Counted from the stretch's first letter, positions 8,807-17,035 are shown. The stretch is DNA of 64,000 nucleotides from WHSW01 sp963842795 (GCA_963842795.1 CAWJHV010000009.1:124001-188000); one strand, 5' to 3'. Notes: generated by a model from the letters alone, not told the origin. Numbers and translations are program-made.

Positions 8807-8856
8807 TGACCCCGCCCGCGTATCGCGAACCGCCCCGGCCTCCGCCCAGGGCGGCC

Positions 8857-9510
8857 CTAGGCCGACAGCGGCGCGAGGATCGCCTCGAGGGTCGCGCCCA
8901 ACGAGGCCGCGTTCGCCGCCCGGTTGGACTCGATCTCGGCCAGCGTCAGCTCGCGCTCGCCGATCCCGTTGGCGAGGTTGTCGACCACGCAGAGGGCCGC
9001 GTAGCGAATCCCGAGCTCCCCGGCGACCACGCACTCCGAGCCCACCGTCATCCCGACAACGTCGGCGTGCGCGGCGATGAAGCGGACCTCGGCCGGGGTC
9101 TCGAGCCGCGGGCCCCGTGCCTGCCAGTAGACGCCTCGGGGCAGCGCGTCGATCCCCGCCGCGTCGAGCGCCGCCAGCAGCTCCGCCCGCAAACCCGGAT
9201 CGAACCGGGCCACGCGGTGGGCCTCGGGGCCCTCGAGCGCGCTCAGCGGCTCGGTGTCGAGGGCGATGAAGTCGTCGGGGACGAGCAGCGTCCCGGGCAC
9301 CAGCTCAGGCCGCAGGCCGCCGACCGAGCTCAGGGCGAGAACCCGGTCGCAGCCGGTGTCGGCGAGCGCGCGCATGGTGGCGACATGGTCGATCCGGTGT
9401 GGGAGCTCGTACCCCGCGGCGACCCGGTGGCGCCGCACCGGCTCCCACGGCCCCTCCGGCAGTTCCGCGTCGTGCAGTGCACTGCCTGCGATCAGCCCCA
9501 ACCTGCCCAT
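8857..9510 (-). CDS. MTA/purine nucleoside phosphorylase family protein
   Basis: 217 residues of the PNP_UDP_1 fold. The N-terminus (MGRLGLIAGSAL), the base-binding region (GPRLETPAEVRFI), the VGMTVGSE motif (ribose-binding Met and Glu) and the VVDNLANG segment with the catalytic-loop Asp fit MTA phosphorylase-like enzymes. The usual phosphate loop GGTD/GGSG is shortened, so activity and substrate (methylthioadenosine or a purine nucleoside) are less certain. It would act in the same salvage route as the deaminase at 5663-6928. The ATG at 9510 has a TACCCT box 6 nt upstream that interlocks with the promoter of the divergent permease gene. Confidence 0.78.
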   Translation of the reverse strand: MGRLGLIAGSALHDAELPEGPWEPVRRHRVAAGYELPHRIDHVATMRALADTGCDRVLALSSVGGLRPELVPGTLLVPDDFIALDTEPLSALEGPEAHRVARFDPGLRAELLAALDAAGIDALPRGVYWQARGPRLETPAEVRFIAAHADVVGMTVGSECVVAGELGIRYAALCVVDNLANGIGERELTLAEIESNRAANAASLGATLEAILAPLSA

Positions 9511-9516
9511 CGACGC

Positions 9517-9522
9517 AGGGTA
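9517..9522 (-). promoter_or_regulatory. -10 box of the MTA phosphorylase-like gene
   Basis: TACCCT on the minus strand, 6 nt before the ATG at 9510. Its last two bases on the plus strand (TA, 9521-9522) are the first two of the opposite -10 box. Confidence 0.5.
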
Positions 9523-9526
9523 GCCT
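9521..9526 (+). promoter_or_regulatory. -10 box of the TSUP permease gene
   Basis: TAGCCT, 11 nt before the ATG at 9538. It overlaps the divergent -10 box by two bases, so the two promoters probably exclude each other. Confidence 0.5.
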
Positions 9527-9537
9527 GGCCCGCCCCG

Positions 9538-10287
9538 ATGGACCTGCTCGAAGCGATCGCGATTCTTGCCGCCGGCCTCGCCGCCGGCGCGATCAACACG
9601 ATCGTCGGCAGCGGGACCCTGATCACCTTCCCGGTGCTGATCGCTCTCGGCTACGCCCCGCTCGTCGCCAATGTCTCCAACAACATCGGCCTCGTGCCAG
9701 GCGCCATGTCGGGCGCCTGGGGGTACCGGCGCGAGCTCGCCGGCCAGCGCGAGCGAGTGCTCCAGCTCGGGGCCGTCTCGATCGTAGGCGCGGTGATCGG
9801 CGCGACCCTGCTGCTCGTCCTGCCCTCGTCCGCCTTCGACGCGATCGTCCCCGCCCTGATCGCGATCGCGCTCGTGCTCGTGGTCGCGCAGCCGCGACTC
9901 AACGCGTCGCTGGACCGGCGCCGGCGCGAGGGCCATCGCAGCCCGGCCGTCCGCGGTCTGGTTGGCGCCTGCGGGATCTATGGCGGCTACTTCGGCGCCG
10001 CCCAGGGGATCCTGCTGATGGGAATCCTGGGGCTCGCGATCGACGACACGCTTCAGCGGCTCAACGGGCTCAAGAACGTGCTCGCCGGGCTCAACAACCT
10101 CACGGCCGGCCTGATCTTCGTCTTCGCCGCGACGGTCGACTGGGGCGTGGCCGGCCTGATCGCCGGCGGGTCGCTGGTCGGCGGCGTGCTCGGCGCCCGC
10201 TACGGCCGGCGCCTGTCGCCGACGGCGCTGCGGGTGTTCATCGTGATCGTCGGCACGGTCGCGATCGTCCGACTGCTCGTCGACTGA
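9538..10287 (+). CDS. TSUP-family (TauE/SafE) membrane permease
   Basis: 249 residues with about eight hydrophobic segments in two repeats, starting AGLAAGAINTIVGSGTLITF and VGACGIYGGYFGAAQGILLM, the duplicated signature of the TauE/SafE anion exporter family. Members move sulfite, sulfoacetate, sulfolactate or other organosulfur anions across the inner membrane; the substrate here is unknown. Divergent from the MTA phosphorylase-like gene, which may hint at sulfur metabolism, but that is only inference. ATG 9538 is supported by the TAGCCT box. Confidence 0.88.
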   Translation: MDLLEAIAILAAGLAAGAINTIVGSGTLITFPVLIALGYAPLVANVSNNIGLVPGAMSGAWGYRRELAGQRERVLQLGAVSIVGAVIGATLLLVLPSSAFDAIVPALIAIALVLVVAQPRLNASLDRRRREGHRSPAVRGLVGACGIYGGYFGAAQGILLMGILGLAIDDTLQRLNGLKNVLAGLNNLTAGLIFVFAATVDWGVAGLIAGGSLVGGVLGARYGRRLSPTALRVFIVIVGTVAIVRLLVD

Positions 10288-10296
10288 CAGCCCGGC

Positions 10297-11106
10297 TCAG
10301 GCCCCGGCGAGCAGCCAGCGGAACGTGTTGTGGAAGAGATAGGAGCCGTCGTCGCGTCGTCGCGTCGCCGCGGCCCGCTCGACCGACTCGCGGAAGACGG
10401 CCCAGTCGACGGTCTCGGCGATCCCGGACATGACCAGGTCGAACTCGAGCGCGCCCTGGAGCTGCGGCAGGTCCCGCGTCTCGTAGGGCACGTCGACCTC
10501 GCCGGTCGCCAGCACGGTGAGCCCGGCGTCGCCGGCCAGCCCTTCGAGCACGCCCGGGTAGCCGAACGCGGGCGCCGGGTCGTCGGCCTCCTCGTCTGCG
10601 TCGTCGGGCGGTACGAGCGCCCGCACCGCGTCGAACAGTCCCTGGAGGTCGTTGCTCTCGCGCGGCCCCCACACGCACACCGCGACCAGCCCGCCCGGCC
10701 GCGCGACCCGACGCGACTCGCGGAAGCCGGCGAGCCGCTCGGCGGCGAACTGGAACGAGTTGAAGCCGGTGACGACGTCGAACGAGTTGTCGTCCCACGG
10801 CAGGTCCTCGATCGCCCCGACGCGCAGGTCGGCGTCCGGCAACCGCGTCCGGGCGCGCTCGATCATGCCCTCGGCGGCGTCGATGCCGCCTACGGTCGCG
10901 CCGCGCTCGGCCGCGAGCGCGCACAGCTCGCCGGTCCCGCAACCCAGGTCGAGAAACCGGGTCCCCGGACCGACCGCGGTCTGCTCGAGGACCACCTCCC
11001 GGGCCGGATCGGCGAGGCGCGCCCAGTGCTCGTCCCACAGCTCGGCGGTCGCGCTCCATGCCGGGCCCTCCTCCCCCGCCGTGCTCGGGCGCTCGCCCTC
11101 GCTCAC
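10297..11106 (-). CDS. class I SAM-dependent methyltransferase
   Basis: 269 residues. Motif I is FLDLGCGTGELCALAAERG, motif II region GGIDAAEGMIERA, and EDLPWDDNSFDVVTGFNSFQ is the motif expected before strand 4, all typical of Methyltransf_11/25 proteins. A WLLAGA C-terminus and a long insert after strand 5 resemble small-molecule O- or C-methyltransferases, but the substrate is unknown. The GTG start at 11106-11104 overlaps the TGA stop of the upstream carboxyltransferase gene (GTGA), so it is probably co-transcribed and translationally coupled. It converges on the TSUP gene, 9 nt away. Confidence 0.82.
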   Translation of the reverse strand: MSEGERPSTAGEEGPAWSATAELWDEHWARLADPAREVVLEQTAVGPGTRFLDLGCGTGELCALAAERGATVGGIDAAEGMIERARTRLPDADLRVGAIEDLPWDDNSFDVVTGFNSFQFAAERLAGFRESRRVARPGGLVAVCVWGPRESNDLQGLFDAVRALVPPDDADEEADDPAPAFGYPGVLEGLAGDAGLTVLATGEVDVPYETRDLPQLQGALEFDLVMSGIAETVDWAVFRESVERAAATRRRDDGSYLFHNTFRWLLAGA

Positions 11107-12638
11107 GCCGGCGTGATCGGGTTGCGCCGGTCCGAGAAGTGCCGGTCGCGGCCCTCGGCGAGCGCGAAGCGCCGGATCAGCTCCTCGCGCAGCGTGTCCG
11201 GCTCGATCACCGCGTCGATCACCATCTCCGATGCGAGGTGGAGGATGTCGATGTCGGCCGCGTACTCGTCGCGCTTGGAGCGGACGAACTCCTCCCGCTC
11301 CGCCTCGCCCTCGATCTTCTGGATCTGGTTGAAGAAGACCGCGTTGATCGCCGCCTCGGGGCCCATCACCGCGATCGAGGCCCCGGGCAGGGCGATGCAG
11401 CAGTCGGGCTCGAACGCCGGTCCCGCCATCGCGTAGAGGCCGGCGCCGTAGGCCTTGCGAACGATCACCGAGAGCTTCGGCACGGTCGCCTCGGAGACCG
11501 CGCTGATCATCTTCGCGCCGTGGCGGATGATCCCCTGGCGCTCGACGCGGGTGCCGATCATGAACCCGGGGACGTCGGCGAGGAACAGCAGCGGGACGTT
11601 GAACGCGTTGCAGGTCATGATGAAGCGCGCCGCCTTGTCGGCCGAGTCGACGAACAGCACGCCGCCCTTCTGCCGCGGCTGGTTGGCGACGATCCCGATC
11701 GCCCGCCCGTCGATCCGGGCGTAGCCGACCACGAGCTCCTTCGCCCAGCGCGCGTGGACCTCGCAGAAGGAGTCGGCGTCGGTGATCGCCGCGATCAGCT
11801 CCTTGACGTCGAACGAGGTCTTCTCGTCGTCGGGGACGATCTCGGAAACCGGCCGCTCCGTCGCCGGCTCGGCCGGAGGGGCGGTCGGCGGCGTCTCGCG
11901 CCAGTTGGAGGGCATGTAGGAGAGATAGCGCTGGGCGAGCTCGATCGCCTCGGCATCGGACTTGACCAGGAAGTGGCCGCAGCCGGAGATCGAGGTGTGC
12001 ATCTTGGCCCCGCCCATCTCCTCCAGCGTCACCTTCTCGCCGACGACCATCTCGGCCATCCGGGGCGACCCGAGGTACATCGAGGCGTTGCCCTCGCGCA
12101 TGATCACGACGTCGCAGAAGGCGGGGATGTAGGCGCCGCCGGCGGCAGAGGGGCCGAACAGCAGGCAGACCTGGGGCACCCGGCCGGAGAGCTTCACCTC
12201 GTTGTAGAAGATCCGCCCGGCGCCGCGACGCCCGGGGAACATCTGCACCTGATCGGTGATCCGGGCCCCGGCTGAGTCGACGAGGTAGATCATCGGCAGC
12301 TCGAGGGAGAGGGCCCGCTCCTGGATGCGGAGGATCTTCTCCACCGTCTTCGGGCCCCACGAGCCCGCCTTCACCGTCGGATCGTTGGCCATCAGGCACA
12401 CGCGCCGGCCGCCGACCGTAGCCAGCCCGGTGACCACGCCGTCGGCCCCCAGCCCCTCTGCGTCCCAGTTGGCGAGCAGTCCCTCCTCGGCGAACGACTC
12501 GGGGTCGACGAGCCGCTCGACCCGCTCGCGGACGCCGAGCTTGCCCTGCTCGGCGGTCTTCTGGTGATGTCGCTCCGGTCCGCCGGAGAGCGCCGCCTCG
12601 AGCGCCGCCTCGAAGTCCGTTCTTACGCCGGTGCCCAT
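11103..12638 (-). CDS. acyl-CoA carboxylase beta subunit (carboxyltransferase, PccB/MccB type)
   Basis: 511 residues, the usual length for the beta subunit of propionyl-, acetyl- or methylcrotonyl-CoA carboxylase. Seen: SAGARITDQVQMFPGRRGAG, FGPSAAGGAYIPAFCD in the N half and NQPRQKGGVLFVDSADKAAR with LADVPGFMIGTRVERQGIIR in the C half, plus PGASIAVMGPEAAINAVF. The family transfers CO2 from carboxybiotin to acyl-CoA. The closeness to HMG-CoA lyase (15145-16071) would suit methylcrotonyl-CoA carboxylase of leucine breakdown, but no biotin carboxylase subunit is encoded in the window. First gene of a pair with the methyltransferase at 10297-11106; 6 nt separate it from the DivIVA-like gene upstream. 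Confidence 0.9.
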   Translation of the reverse strand: MGTGVRTDFEAALEAALSGGPERHHQKTAEQGKLGVRERVERLVDPESFAEEGLLANWDAEGLGADGVVTGLATVGGRRVCLMANDPTVKAGSWGPKTVEKILRIQERALSLELPMIYLVDSAGARITDQVQMFPGRRGAGRIFYNEVKLSGRVPQVCLLFGPSAAGGAYIPAFCDVVIMREGNASMYLGSPRMAEMVVGEKVTLEEMGGAKMHTSISGCGHFLVKSDAEAIELAQRYLSYMPSNWRETPPTAPPAEPATERPVSEIVPDDEKTSFDVKELIAAITDADSFCEVHARWAKELVVGYARIDGRAIGIVANQPRQKGGVLFVDSADKAARFIMTCNAFNVPLLFLADVPGFMIGTRVERQGIIRHGAKMISAVSEATVPKLSVIVRKAYGAGLYAMAGPAFEPDCCIALPGASIAVMGPEAAINAVFFNQIQKIEGEAEREEFVRSKRDEYAADIDILHLASEMVIDAVIEPDTLREELIRRFALAEGRDRHFSDRRNPITPA

Positions 12639-12644
12639 GCGGGG

Positions 12645-13337
12645 CTAGCCGGAGTCTTCGGCCATCGCGGCCGTGGTGTCGGCGCGTCGCTCGCCGTTCT
12701 CCGGCTCGGGCGACGGACGGTGCTGGGTCGCGGTCCCCGCGATCCCGCTCGCCAGCCGTTCGAGCTCTGCGAGCACCGCATCGCGGCGCTTCTCGAGGTC
12801 GGAGATCACCGCCTCGACGTCGGCCTTGCGCTTGTTCGCATCGGCCACGATCCGCTTCGCGTCGCGCTCGGCCTCCTTGCGGGCCTCGTCGGCCTCGGCC
12901 TCGGCCTCCGCGCGGGTGCGCTTCGCGTCCGCCTCGGCCTCGGGCCGTGCCTTGCGCACGTACGCGTCAGCCTCCGATCGCGTCTTGCGGGCGTAGGCGT
13001 CGGCCTCCTCGCGCGACTTCTGCGTGTGCTCGTCGGCGGTCGATCGCAGCCGCTCGGCGGTCACGTTCGCGTCGACGAGCTGCTTGCGCGCGTCCGCGGC
13101 GGCGTCCTCGCGGATCGCCTCCGCCGCGTCGTGGGCCTCGGTGAGAATTCCGGCGGTCTGCTCGCCGACCCGCTCGAGCTCCGCGCGCACGGCCTCGACG
13201 GCGGCGTCGCTCTCACCGCCGCGCTGGAGCCAGTCGGCGAGCTCAGCCAGGAACTGGTCGACCTCGCCGCGGTCGTAACCGCGCACGGAGTGCGAGAAGG
13301 TGGCGTTGCGAATGCGCTCGAGCGAGTGCTCGTCCAC
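12645..13337 (-). CDS. DivIVA-domain coiled-coil protein
   Basis: 230 residues. The N-terminus (RNATFSHSVRGYDRGEVDQFL) is a DivIVA/Wag31-type membrane-curvature domain including the conserved GYDRGEVD segment. Residues ~45-195 are a long Ala/Glu/Arg-rich coiled coil with a repeating EADAYARKTRS-like pattern, and the tail (~200-230) is low complexity. DivIVA proteins mark cell poles or division sites. This copy is shorter than Wag31 and may be a paralogue with a different partner. GTG at 13337 follows GAGAGGCAAC, a good ribosome-binding site. It precedes the acyl-CoA carboxylase gene by 6 nt, so they likely share a transcript. Confidence 0.85.
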   Translation of the reverse strand: MDEHSLERIRNATFSHSVRGYDRGEVDQFLAELADWLQRGGESDAAVEAVRAELERVGEQTAGILTEAHDAAEAIREDAAADARKQLVDANVTAERLRSTADEHTQKSREEADAYARKTRSEADAYVRKARPEAEADAKRTRAEAEAEADEARKEAERDAKRIVADANKRKADVEAVISDLEKRRDAVLAELERLASGIAGTATQHRPSPEPENGERRADTTAAMAEDSG

Positions 13338-13396
13338 GGCGTTGCCTCTCTTCGACTCGACTGTTTCGCGAGGGTAGCGAGAACGTTCTGGCTCGG

Positions 13397-14281
13397 TTAC
13401 GACCCGGGCGCGACTGCGACGGGGCTGTCACCCGAGTAGTCGTAGAAGCCGCGGCCGGACTTGCGTCCGTAGTGGCCGGCCTCGACGAGCTTGCGCAGAC
13501 TGTCGGGCTGGGCGAAGCGGTCCTCGCCGTAGTACTCGGCCATCACGTCGGCAATGGAGGCGAGCGTGTCGAGGCCGACGAAGTCGGCCAGGGTCAACGG
13601 CCCCATCGGGTGGCTGGCGCCGGCCATCATCCCGCGGTCGATGTCCTCGATCGAGCCCACCCCCTGCTCCTGGGCGCGGATCGCATCGAGCATGTACGGC
13701 ACCAGCAGGCGGTTGACGATGAAACCCCGGTTGTCGCCCGCGGCGACCGTCGTCTTGCCGAGCTTGTCGCCGAGCTCGAAGCCGAGGTCGCGGGCGGTCT
13801 CGCCGGTGCCGTCGGCACGCACGACCTCGAGCAGCGGCATCACCTGGGCCGGGTTGAAGAAGTGGAGGCCGAGGAAGCGGTCGGCGCGCCCCGTGGCCGC
13901 TGCCTGGTCGGCGACCGAGAGCGACGAGGTGTTGGTGGCGAAGAACGCCTCCGGCTTGACGACGGCGTCGACCGCGCGCCACATCTCGAGCTTGCGTTCG
14001 AGGTTCTCGCTGATCGCCTCGATCACGAGGTCGCAATCGGCGAGGTCGGCGTAGTCGAGCGAGGCCGCGATCCGGCCGCGGACCCCGTCGGCGTCGGCCT
14101 GCTCGAGCCTGCCCTTCTCGACCGCGCGCCCGAGCTGCTTCTCGATCTTGGCGAGGCCCTTGTCGAGCCTCTCCTGGTCGGACTCGACCACGACCACGTC
14201 CCAGCCCGCCTGGGCGCAGATCTGGGCGATCCCGTGGCCCATCAGGCCGCAGCCGACGACTCCTACCTTCGCGATCTCCAC
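13397..14281 (-). CDS. 3-hydroxybutyryl-CoA dehydrogenase (3-hydroxyacyl-CoA dehydrogenase family)
   Basis: 294 residues, standard for the bacterial single-domain family (Hbd/PaaH/FadB2). NAD-binding loop GVVGCGLMGHGIAQICAQAG at the N-terminus, then SSLSV, HFFNP (catalytic His with the HxFNPxxxM context), and the C-terminal dimer region DRGMMAGASHPMGPLTLADF. It interconverts acetoacetyl-CoA and 3-hydroxybutyryl-CoA. That links the AACS gene with crotonyl-CoA reduction/carboxylation by Ccr at 48147-49415. The ATG at 14281 gives the expected short lead before the Rossmann loop. Confidence 0.92.
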   Translation of the reverse strand: MEIAKVGVVGCGLMGHGIAQICAQAGWDVVVVESDQERLDKGLAKIEKQLGRAVEKGRLEQADADGVRGRIAASLDYADLADCDLVIEAISENLERKLEMWRAVDAVVKPEAFFATNTSSLSVADQAAATGRADRFLGLHFFNPAQVMPLLEVVRADGTGETARDLGFELGDKLGKTTVAAGDNRGFIVNRLLVPYMLDAIRAQEQGVGSIEDIDRGMMAGASHPMGPLTLADFVGLDTLASIADVMAEYYGEDRFAQPDSLRKLVEAGHYGRKSGRGFYDYSGDSPVAVAPGS

Positions 14282-14319
14282 GTGTGCGTTTCCTCCTCGG
14301 GATTCGGGGACGCGGAAGC

Positions 14320-14697
14320 CTACGCGGATGCGCGCTCGAGCATCTGCCGCATCTCCTCCGCCAGCGCGTGCATCCCGCTCATCGGCCGGACCATCACCGT
14401 CATCTCGGCGATCCGGTCGTCGGCGCCGAACTTGAGGATGTCGACCCCCTGGAGCTGCTTGTCGCCGACCCGCGCCTCGAACATCAGCACCGCGACGTCG
14501 CCTTCCTCGACGTGCTCGACGTAGCGGAAGTCCTCGAACACCTGGGCGACGGCGCCGAGCAGGACCTTGATCGCCTCACGGCCCTCGTAAGGCGTGAACA
14601 CCACCGGGCTGCGGAAGATGGGGTCGTCGGTGAACAGGTCATCGGCTGCCGCGAAGTCCTTCGCCTCCACGGCGGCCCGGAAACGTGCGCTGCGCAC
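14320..14697 (-). CDS. SnoaL-like / NTF2-fold protein
   Basis: 125 residues with the NTF2-like pattern: an N-terminal helix (FRAAVEAKDFAAADDLFTDD), YEGREAIKVLL, and the C-terminal strand GVDILKFGADDRIAEMTVMV. Such proteins form a cone-shaped pocket and act as isomerases, cyclases or ligand binders; no catalytic residues allow a specific call. The GTG at 14697 lies 2 nt after the OsmC stop, so the two genes are probably one operon (OsmC first). Confidence 0.8.
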   Translation of the reverse strand: MRSARFRAAVEAKDFAAADDLFTDDPIFRSPVVFTPYEGREAIKVLLGAVAQVFEDFRYVEHVEEGDVAVLMFEARVGDKQLQGVDILKFGADDRIAEMTVMVRPMSGMHALAEEMRQMLERASA

Positions 14698-14699
14698 GG

Positions 14700-15131
14700 T
14701 CAGGCCACCAGCTGCGCGTCGACGTTGATCTCGGGCACGGCGGCGAGCGCTTTCGAGACCGGGCAGCCGCTCTTCGTCGCCTCGGCGACCTGCTGGAACT
14801 CGCCCTCGTCGATCCCGGGCACCCGGGCGCGGGTATGGAGGTCGATCCGGCTGATCTCGAACCCGCCCTCGACCGGAGTCAGGTGCACGTCGGCGGTCGT
14901 CTCGACCGACTCCGAGGGGTGGCCGGCCTGCTCGAGCCCGAGCGAGAGCGCCATCGAGAAGCATCCCGCGTGCGCGGCGGCGATCAGCTCCTCGGGGTTG
15001 GTGCCCTCGCCCTCCTCGAAGCGCGACTTGGCGGAGTAGGCGCCGCTGAAGGCTCCGTCTCCGAACTCCATCGTGCCGCTGCCCTCGGAGAGGGTGCCGT
15101 TCCAGACTGCGTCGGCGGTTCGCTTGGCCAT
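14700..15131 (-). CDS. OsmC-family peroxiredoxin
   Basis: 143 residues. Both redox cysteines of the OsmC subfamily are present: peroxidatic Cys in AAAHAGCFSMALS and resolving Cys in KSGCPVSKAL, with the N-terminal Arg-containing strand (KSRFEEGEGTNPEEL). Family members reduce organic hydroperoxides using lipoyl or thiol donors. The start MAKRTADAVWNG matches OsmC proteins. It lies 13 nt after the HMG-CoA lyase gene and immediately before the SnoaL-like gene. Confidence 0.92.
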   Translation of the reverse strand: MAKRTADAVWNGTLSEGSGTMEFGDGAFSGAYSAKSRFEEGEGTNPEELIAAAHAGCFSMALSLGLEQAGHPSESVETTADVHLTPVEGGFEISRIDLHTRARVPGIDEGEFQQVAEATKSGCPVSKALAAVPEINVDAQLVA

Positions 15132-15144
15132 TCTTCGCTCCTCG

Positions 15145-16071
15145 TTAGTTGATTGCTGGGTGCCAGTCGACCGGCCCCGCGGTGAGCACGTGGGCTCCGA
15201 GCGGGCGCCCGAGCGCCTCCTGAACGGCGCTGGAGGCGGCGATCAGAGCCGGCAGGTCGATCCCGGTTTCGATCCCCATCTCCTCGAGCATCGAGACCAG
15301 GTCCTCGGTCGAGACGTTCCCGGTGGAGCCCGGCGGGACCGGGCAGCCGCCGAGCTCGCCGAAGGCCGACTCGAACGACTCGACGCCCTGATCGAGGGCG
15401 GCCACGGCGTTCGCGAGCCCCTGGCCGCGGGTGTTGTGGAAATGGGCGGTGAGCTCGACCTCGCCGAGGCGCTCGCGAGCGGCGGCGAAGAACCCGCCGA
15501 CCTGGCGCGGGTTCGCCATCCCGGTGGTGTCGCCGAAGGCGACCTCCTCGCAGCCCGCGGCGGCGAGCGCCTCGGCGATCCCGAGCACGCGCTCGACCGG
15601 CACCTCGCCCTCGTACGGGCAGCCGAAGCTGGTCGAGATCACGCCCTCGCAGCGCAGCTCCTCCGCCCGCGCCCGCGCGATCACCCGCTCGAGGCCGCTC
15701 AGCGACTCGGCGATCGTGCGGTTGACGTTCTTGCGGTTATGGGTCTCCGAGGCGGAGAGGAAGAGGTTGACCTCGTCGAAGCGCGGCCGCTGGGCGAGCG
15801 CCCGGTCGAGGCCGCGCTCGTTCGGGATCAGGACCGAGTAGGCGACGCCCTCGCGGCGCTCGTAGGACGCCAGCACCTGCTCGGCGTCGGCGAGCTGCGG
15901 GATCACGTCGGGGCGCACGAACGAGGTCAGCTCGATCCGGCGCAGGCCGGCCGCGCCGAGCAGGTCGATCAGCCGCACCTTCTCCTCGGTCGGGATCACC
16001 TCGGGCTCGTTCTGAAAGCCATCGCGCGGCCCGACCTCGCGGATCCGGACGCGCTGGGGAAGCTCGCTCAC
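15145..16071 (-). CDS. hydroxymethylglutaryl-CoA lyase
   Basis: 308 residues, matching the HMGL family, which cleaves HMG-CoA to acetoacetate and acetyl-CoA in leucine catabolism. Seen: EVGPRDGFQNE (metal Asp and catalytic Arg), AHFHNTRGQGLANA (metal His pair) and the Cys signature GGCPVPPGSTGNVSTED. Homocitrate synthase-like enzymes share the fold but lack this Cys loop. The GTG start at 16071 overlaps the TGA of the upstream DUF559 gene as GTGA, yet a TAACCT box 7 nt before the GTG may also give it its own leaderless transcript. Confidence 0.92.
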   Translation of the reverse strand: MSELPQRVRIREVGPRDGFQNEPEVIPTEEKVRLIDLLGAAGLRRIELTSFVRPDVIPQLADAEQVLASYERREGVAYSVLIPNERGLDRALAQRPRFDEVNLFLSASETHNRKNVNRTIAESLSGLERVIARARAEELRCEGVISTSFGCPYEGEVPVERVLGIAEALAAAGCEEVAFGDTTGMANPRQVGGFFAAARERLGEVELTAHFHNTRGQGLANAVAALDQGVESFESAFGELGGCPVPPGSTGNVSTEDLVSMLEEMGIETGIDLPALIAASSAVQEALGRPLGAHVLTAGPVDWHPAIN

Positions 16072-16982
16072 CCACCAGAGGTTATGCGGCGGGCAACGGC
16101 TATGAGCGTGGCGCGGACGTGGGCCGGCTGGTACCTCACCTGCGCGTGGGTGAAGCGCAGCGGGGCGAGCCCGGCGGCGACGTGCGCCTGGTCGCGCCGG
16201 CGGTCGGCGGCCTGGCGAGCGGGCGTGCGGTGGTAGCGGAGGCTGTCGGCCTCGACCACCAGGCCGAGCTCGGGCCAGAAGAAGTCGACGCGGAACCCGT
16301 TCACCCGTCGCTGCGTGAGCGGCGGCGGCAGGCCGGCCGAGCGGGCGATCGGGAGGAAGAGCCGCTCGAGCTCGGAGTCGGTGAGCGTGAACGTGTCCCG
16401 CTCGAGCAGCGTTCGCAGCCGGGCGACGCCGGGCTGGCCCGTGTGGCGTTCCAGCGCCGCCCGCAGGTCCTCCGGATTGATCAGGTCGAGGTGGTCCGCC
16501 TCGTTCACAGCGCGCTCGAGAAGGGACTCGGCAACCCCGATGGCCGCGAGGTCGAGCAGGGTTCGGACGATGGCAGTAACGGGGACACGCTCGGCGGTCG
16601 CCCGATCGGCGTCCGTCAACTGCTGTCGGCGATGGACGCGGATTCCCGGGCTACGGGGCGCGCGCGGGGCCGGGACCGAGACGTCGATGGGACCGGATCG
16701 GGGCGCGAGGATCCGCCAGAGCTCCGCGGCCGTCCAATGGCTGATCAACGCCTCCGGCCCGCACGCAAGCACCGCTGCCAATAGGTGACCCACGCGCCCC
16801 AGCTCCGGTCTGCCCACCACATACACCCCTCGGCGCACCGGATGCAGCCGCCCGCTCGCACGCCGCCGCTTTATCGCCTGTCCGCTAACGCCCCGTTCGA
16901 GCAGCTGTGCGCGGCTCACCACCCCGTGCTGACGGGCCACCAACCGCCAGATCTCCGCCGACTGCGCACTTCGGTACTCCAT
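16068..16982 (-). CDS. AbiEi-type winged-helix + DUF559 (PD-(D/E)XK-like nuclease) protein, copy 1
   Basis: 304 residues. Residues ~12-60 (RQHGVVSRAQLLERGVSGQA, then LHPVRRGVYVVG) match the AbiEi_4 winged-helix domain of type IV antitoxins. Residues ~215-300 match DUF559, related to Vsr endonucleases: RVDFFWPE (Asp), VVEADS (Glu-x-Asp) and QAADRRRDQAHVAAGL. No separate toxin gene is adjacent. The start ATG at 16982 lies in the 4-nt loop of a 16-nt inverted repeat (16964-16999), suggesting autoregulation. A paralogue at 23866-24786 has the same layout. Function in the cell is unknown; DNA binding with nuclease activity is inferred from the domains. Confidence 0.82.
   Translation of the reverse strand: MEYRSAQSAEIWRLVARQHGVVSRAQLLERGVSGQAIKRRRASGRLHPVRRGVYVVGRPELGRVGHLLAAVLACGPEALISHWTAAELWRILAPRSGPIDVSVPAPRAPRSPGIRVHRRQQLTDADRATAERVPVTAIVRTLLDLAAIGVAESLLERAVNEADHLDLINPEDLRAALERHTGQPGVARLRTLLERDTFTLTDSELERLFLPIARSAGLPPPLTQRRVNGFRVDFFWPELGLVVEADSLRYHRTPARQAADRRRDQAHVAAGLAPLRFTHAQVRYQPAHVRATLIAVARRITSGG
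16079..16084 (-). promoter_or_regulatory. possible internal -10 box for the HMG-CoA lyase gene
   Basis: TAACCT on the minus strand, 7 nt before the GTG at 16071, inside the 3' end of the DUF559 gene. Confidence 0.4.
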
Positions 16983-16999
16983 CGAGTACTCAAGTGCGC
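16964..16999. promoter_or_regulatory. inverted repeat centred on the start codon of DUF559 copy 1
   Basis: Left arm GCGCACTTCGGTACTC (16964-16979) and right arm GAGTACTCAAGTGCGC (16984-16999) pair at 14 of 16 positions. The 4-base loop CATC (16980-16983) contains the reverse complement of the ATG. It would serve as a dimer operator or sequester the start in mRNA. Confidence 0.75.
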
Positions 17000-17035
17000 A
17001 ACGGCCGAGGATTCGCCCCCGCCGGCGGCGCGGCG

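Larger units (their letters stand above)
8523..8856. other. gene-free stretch between two convergent gene ends
   Basis: 334 bases with no supportable gene; the short reading frames here have no recognisable domains. It holds a repeat-bounded segment (8586-8806) with inverted terminal sequences and a strong central hairpin (8688-8724). Parts of the ends recur in the gene-free region at 36285-36889. Confidence 0.7.

Noticed and set aside
10297..12399. 700-codon open frame running from the methyltransferase into the carboxyltransferase
   Set aside because: Upstream of the GTG at 11106 the translation is the wrong frame of the carboxyltransferase gene.
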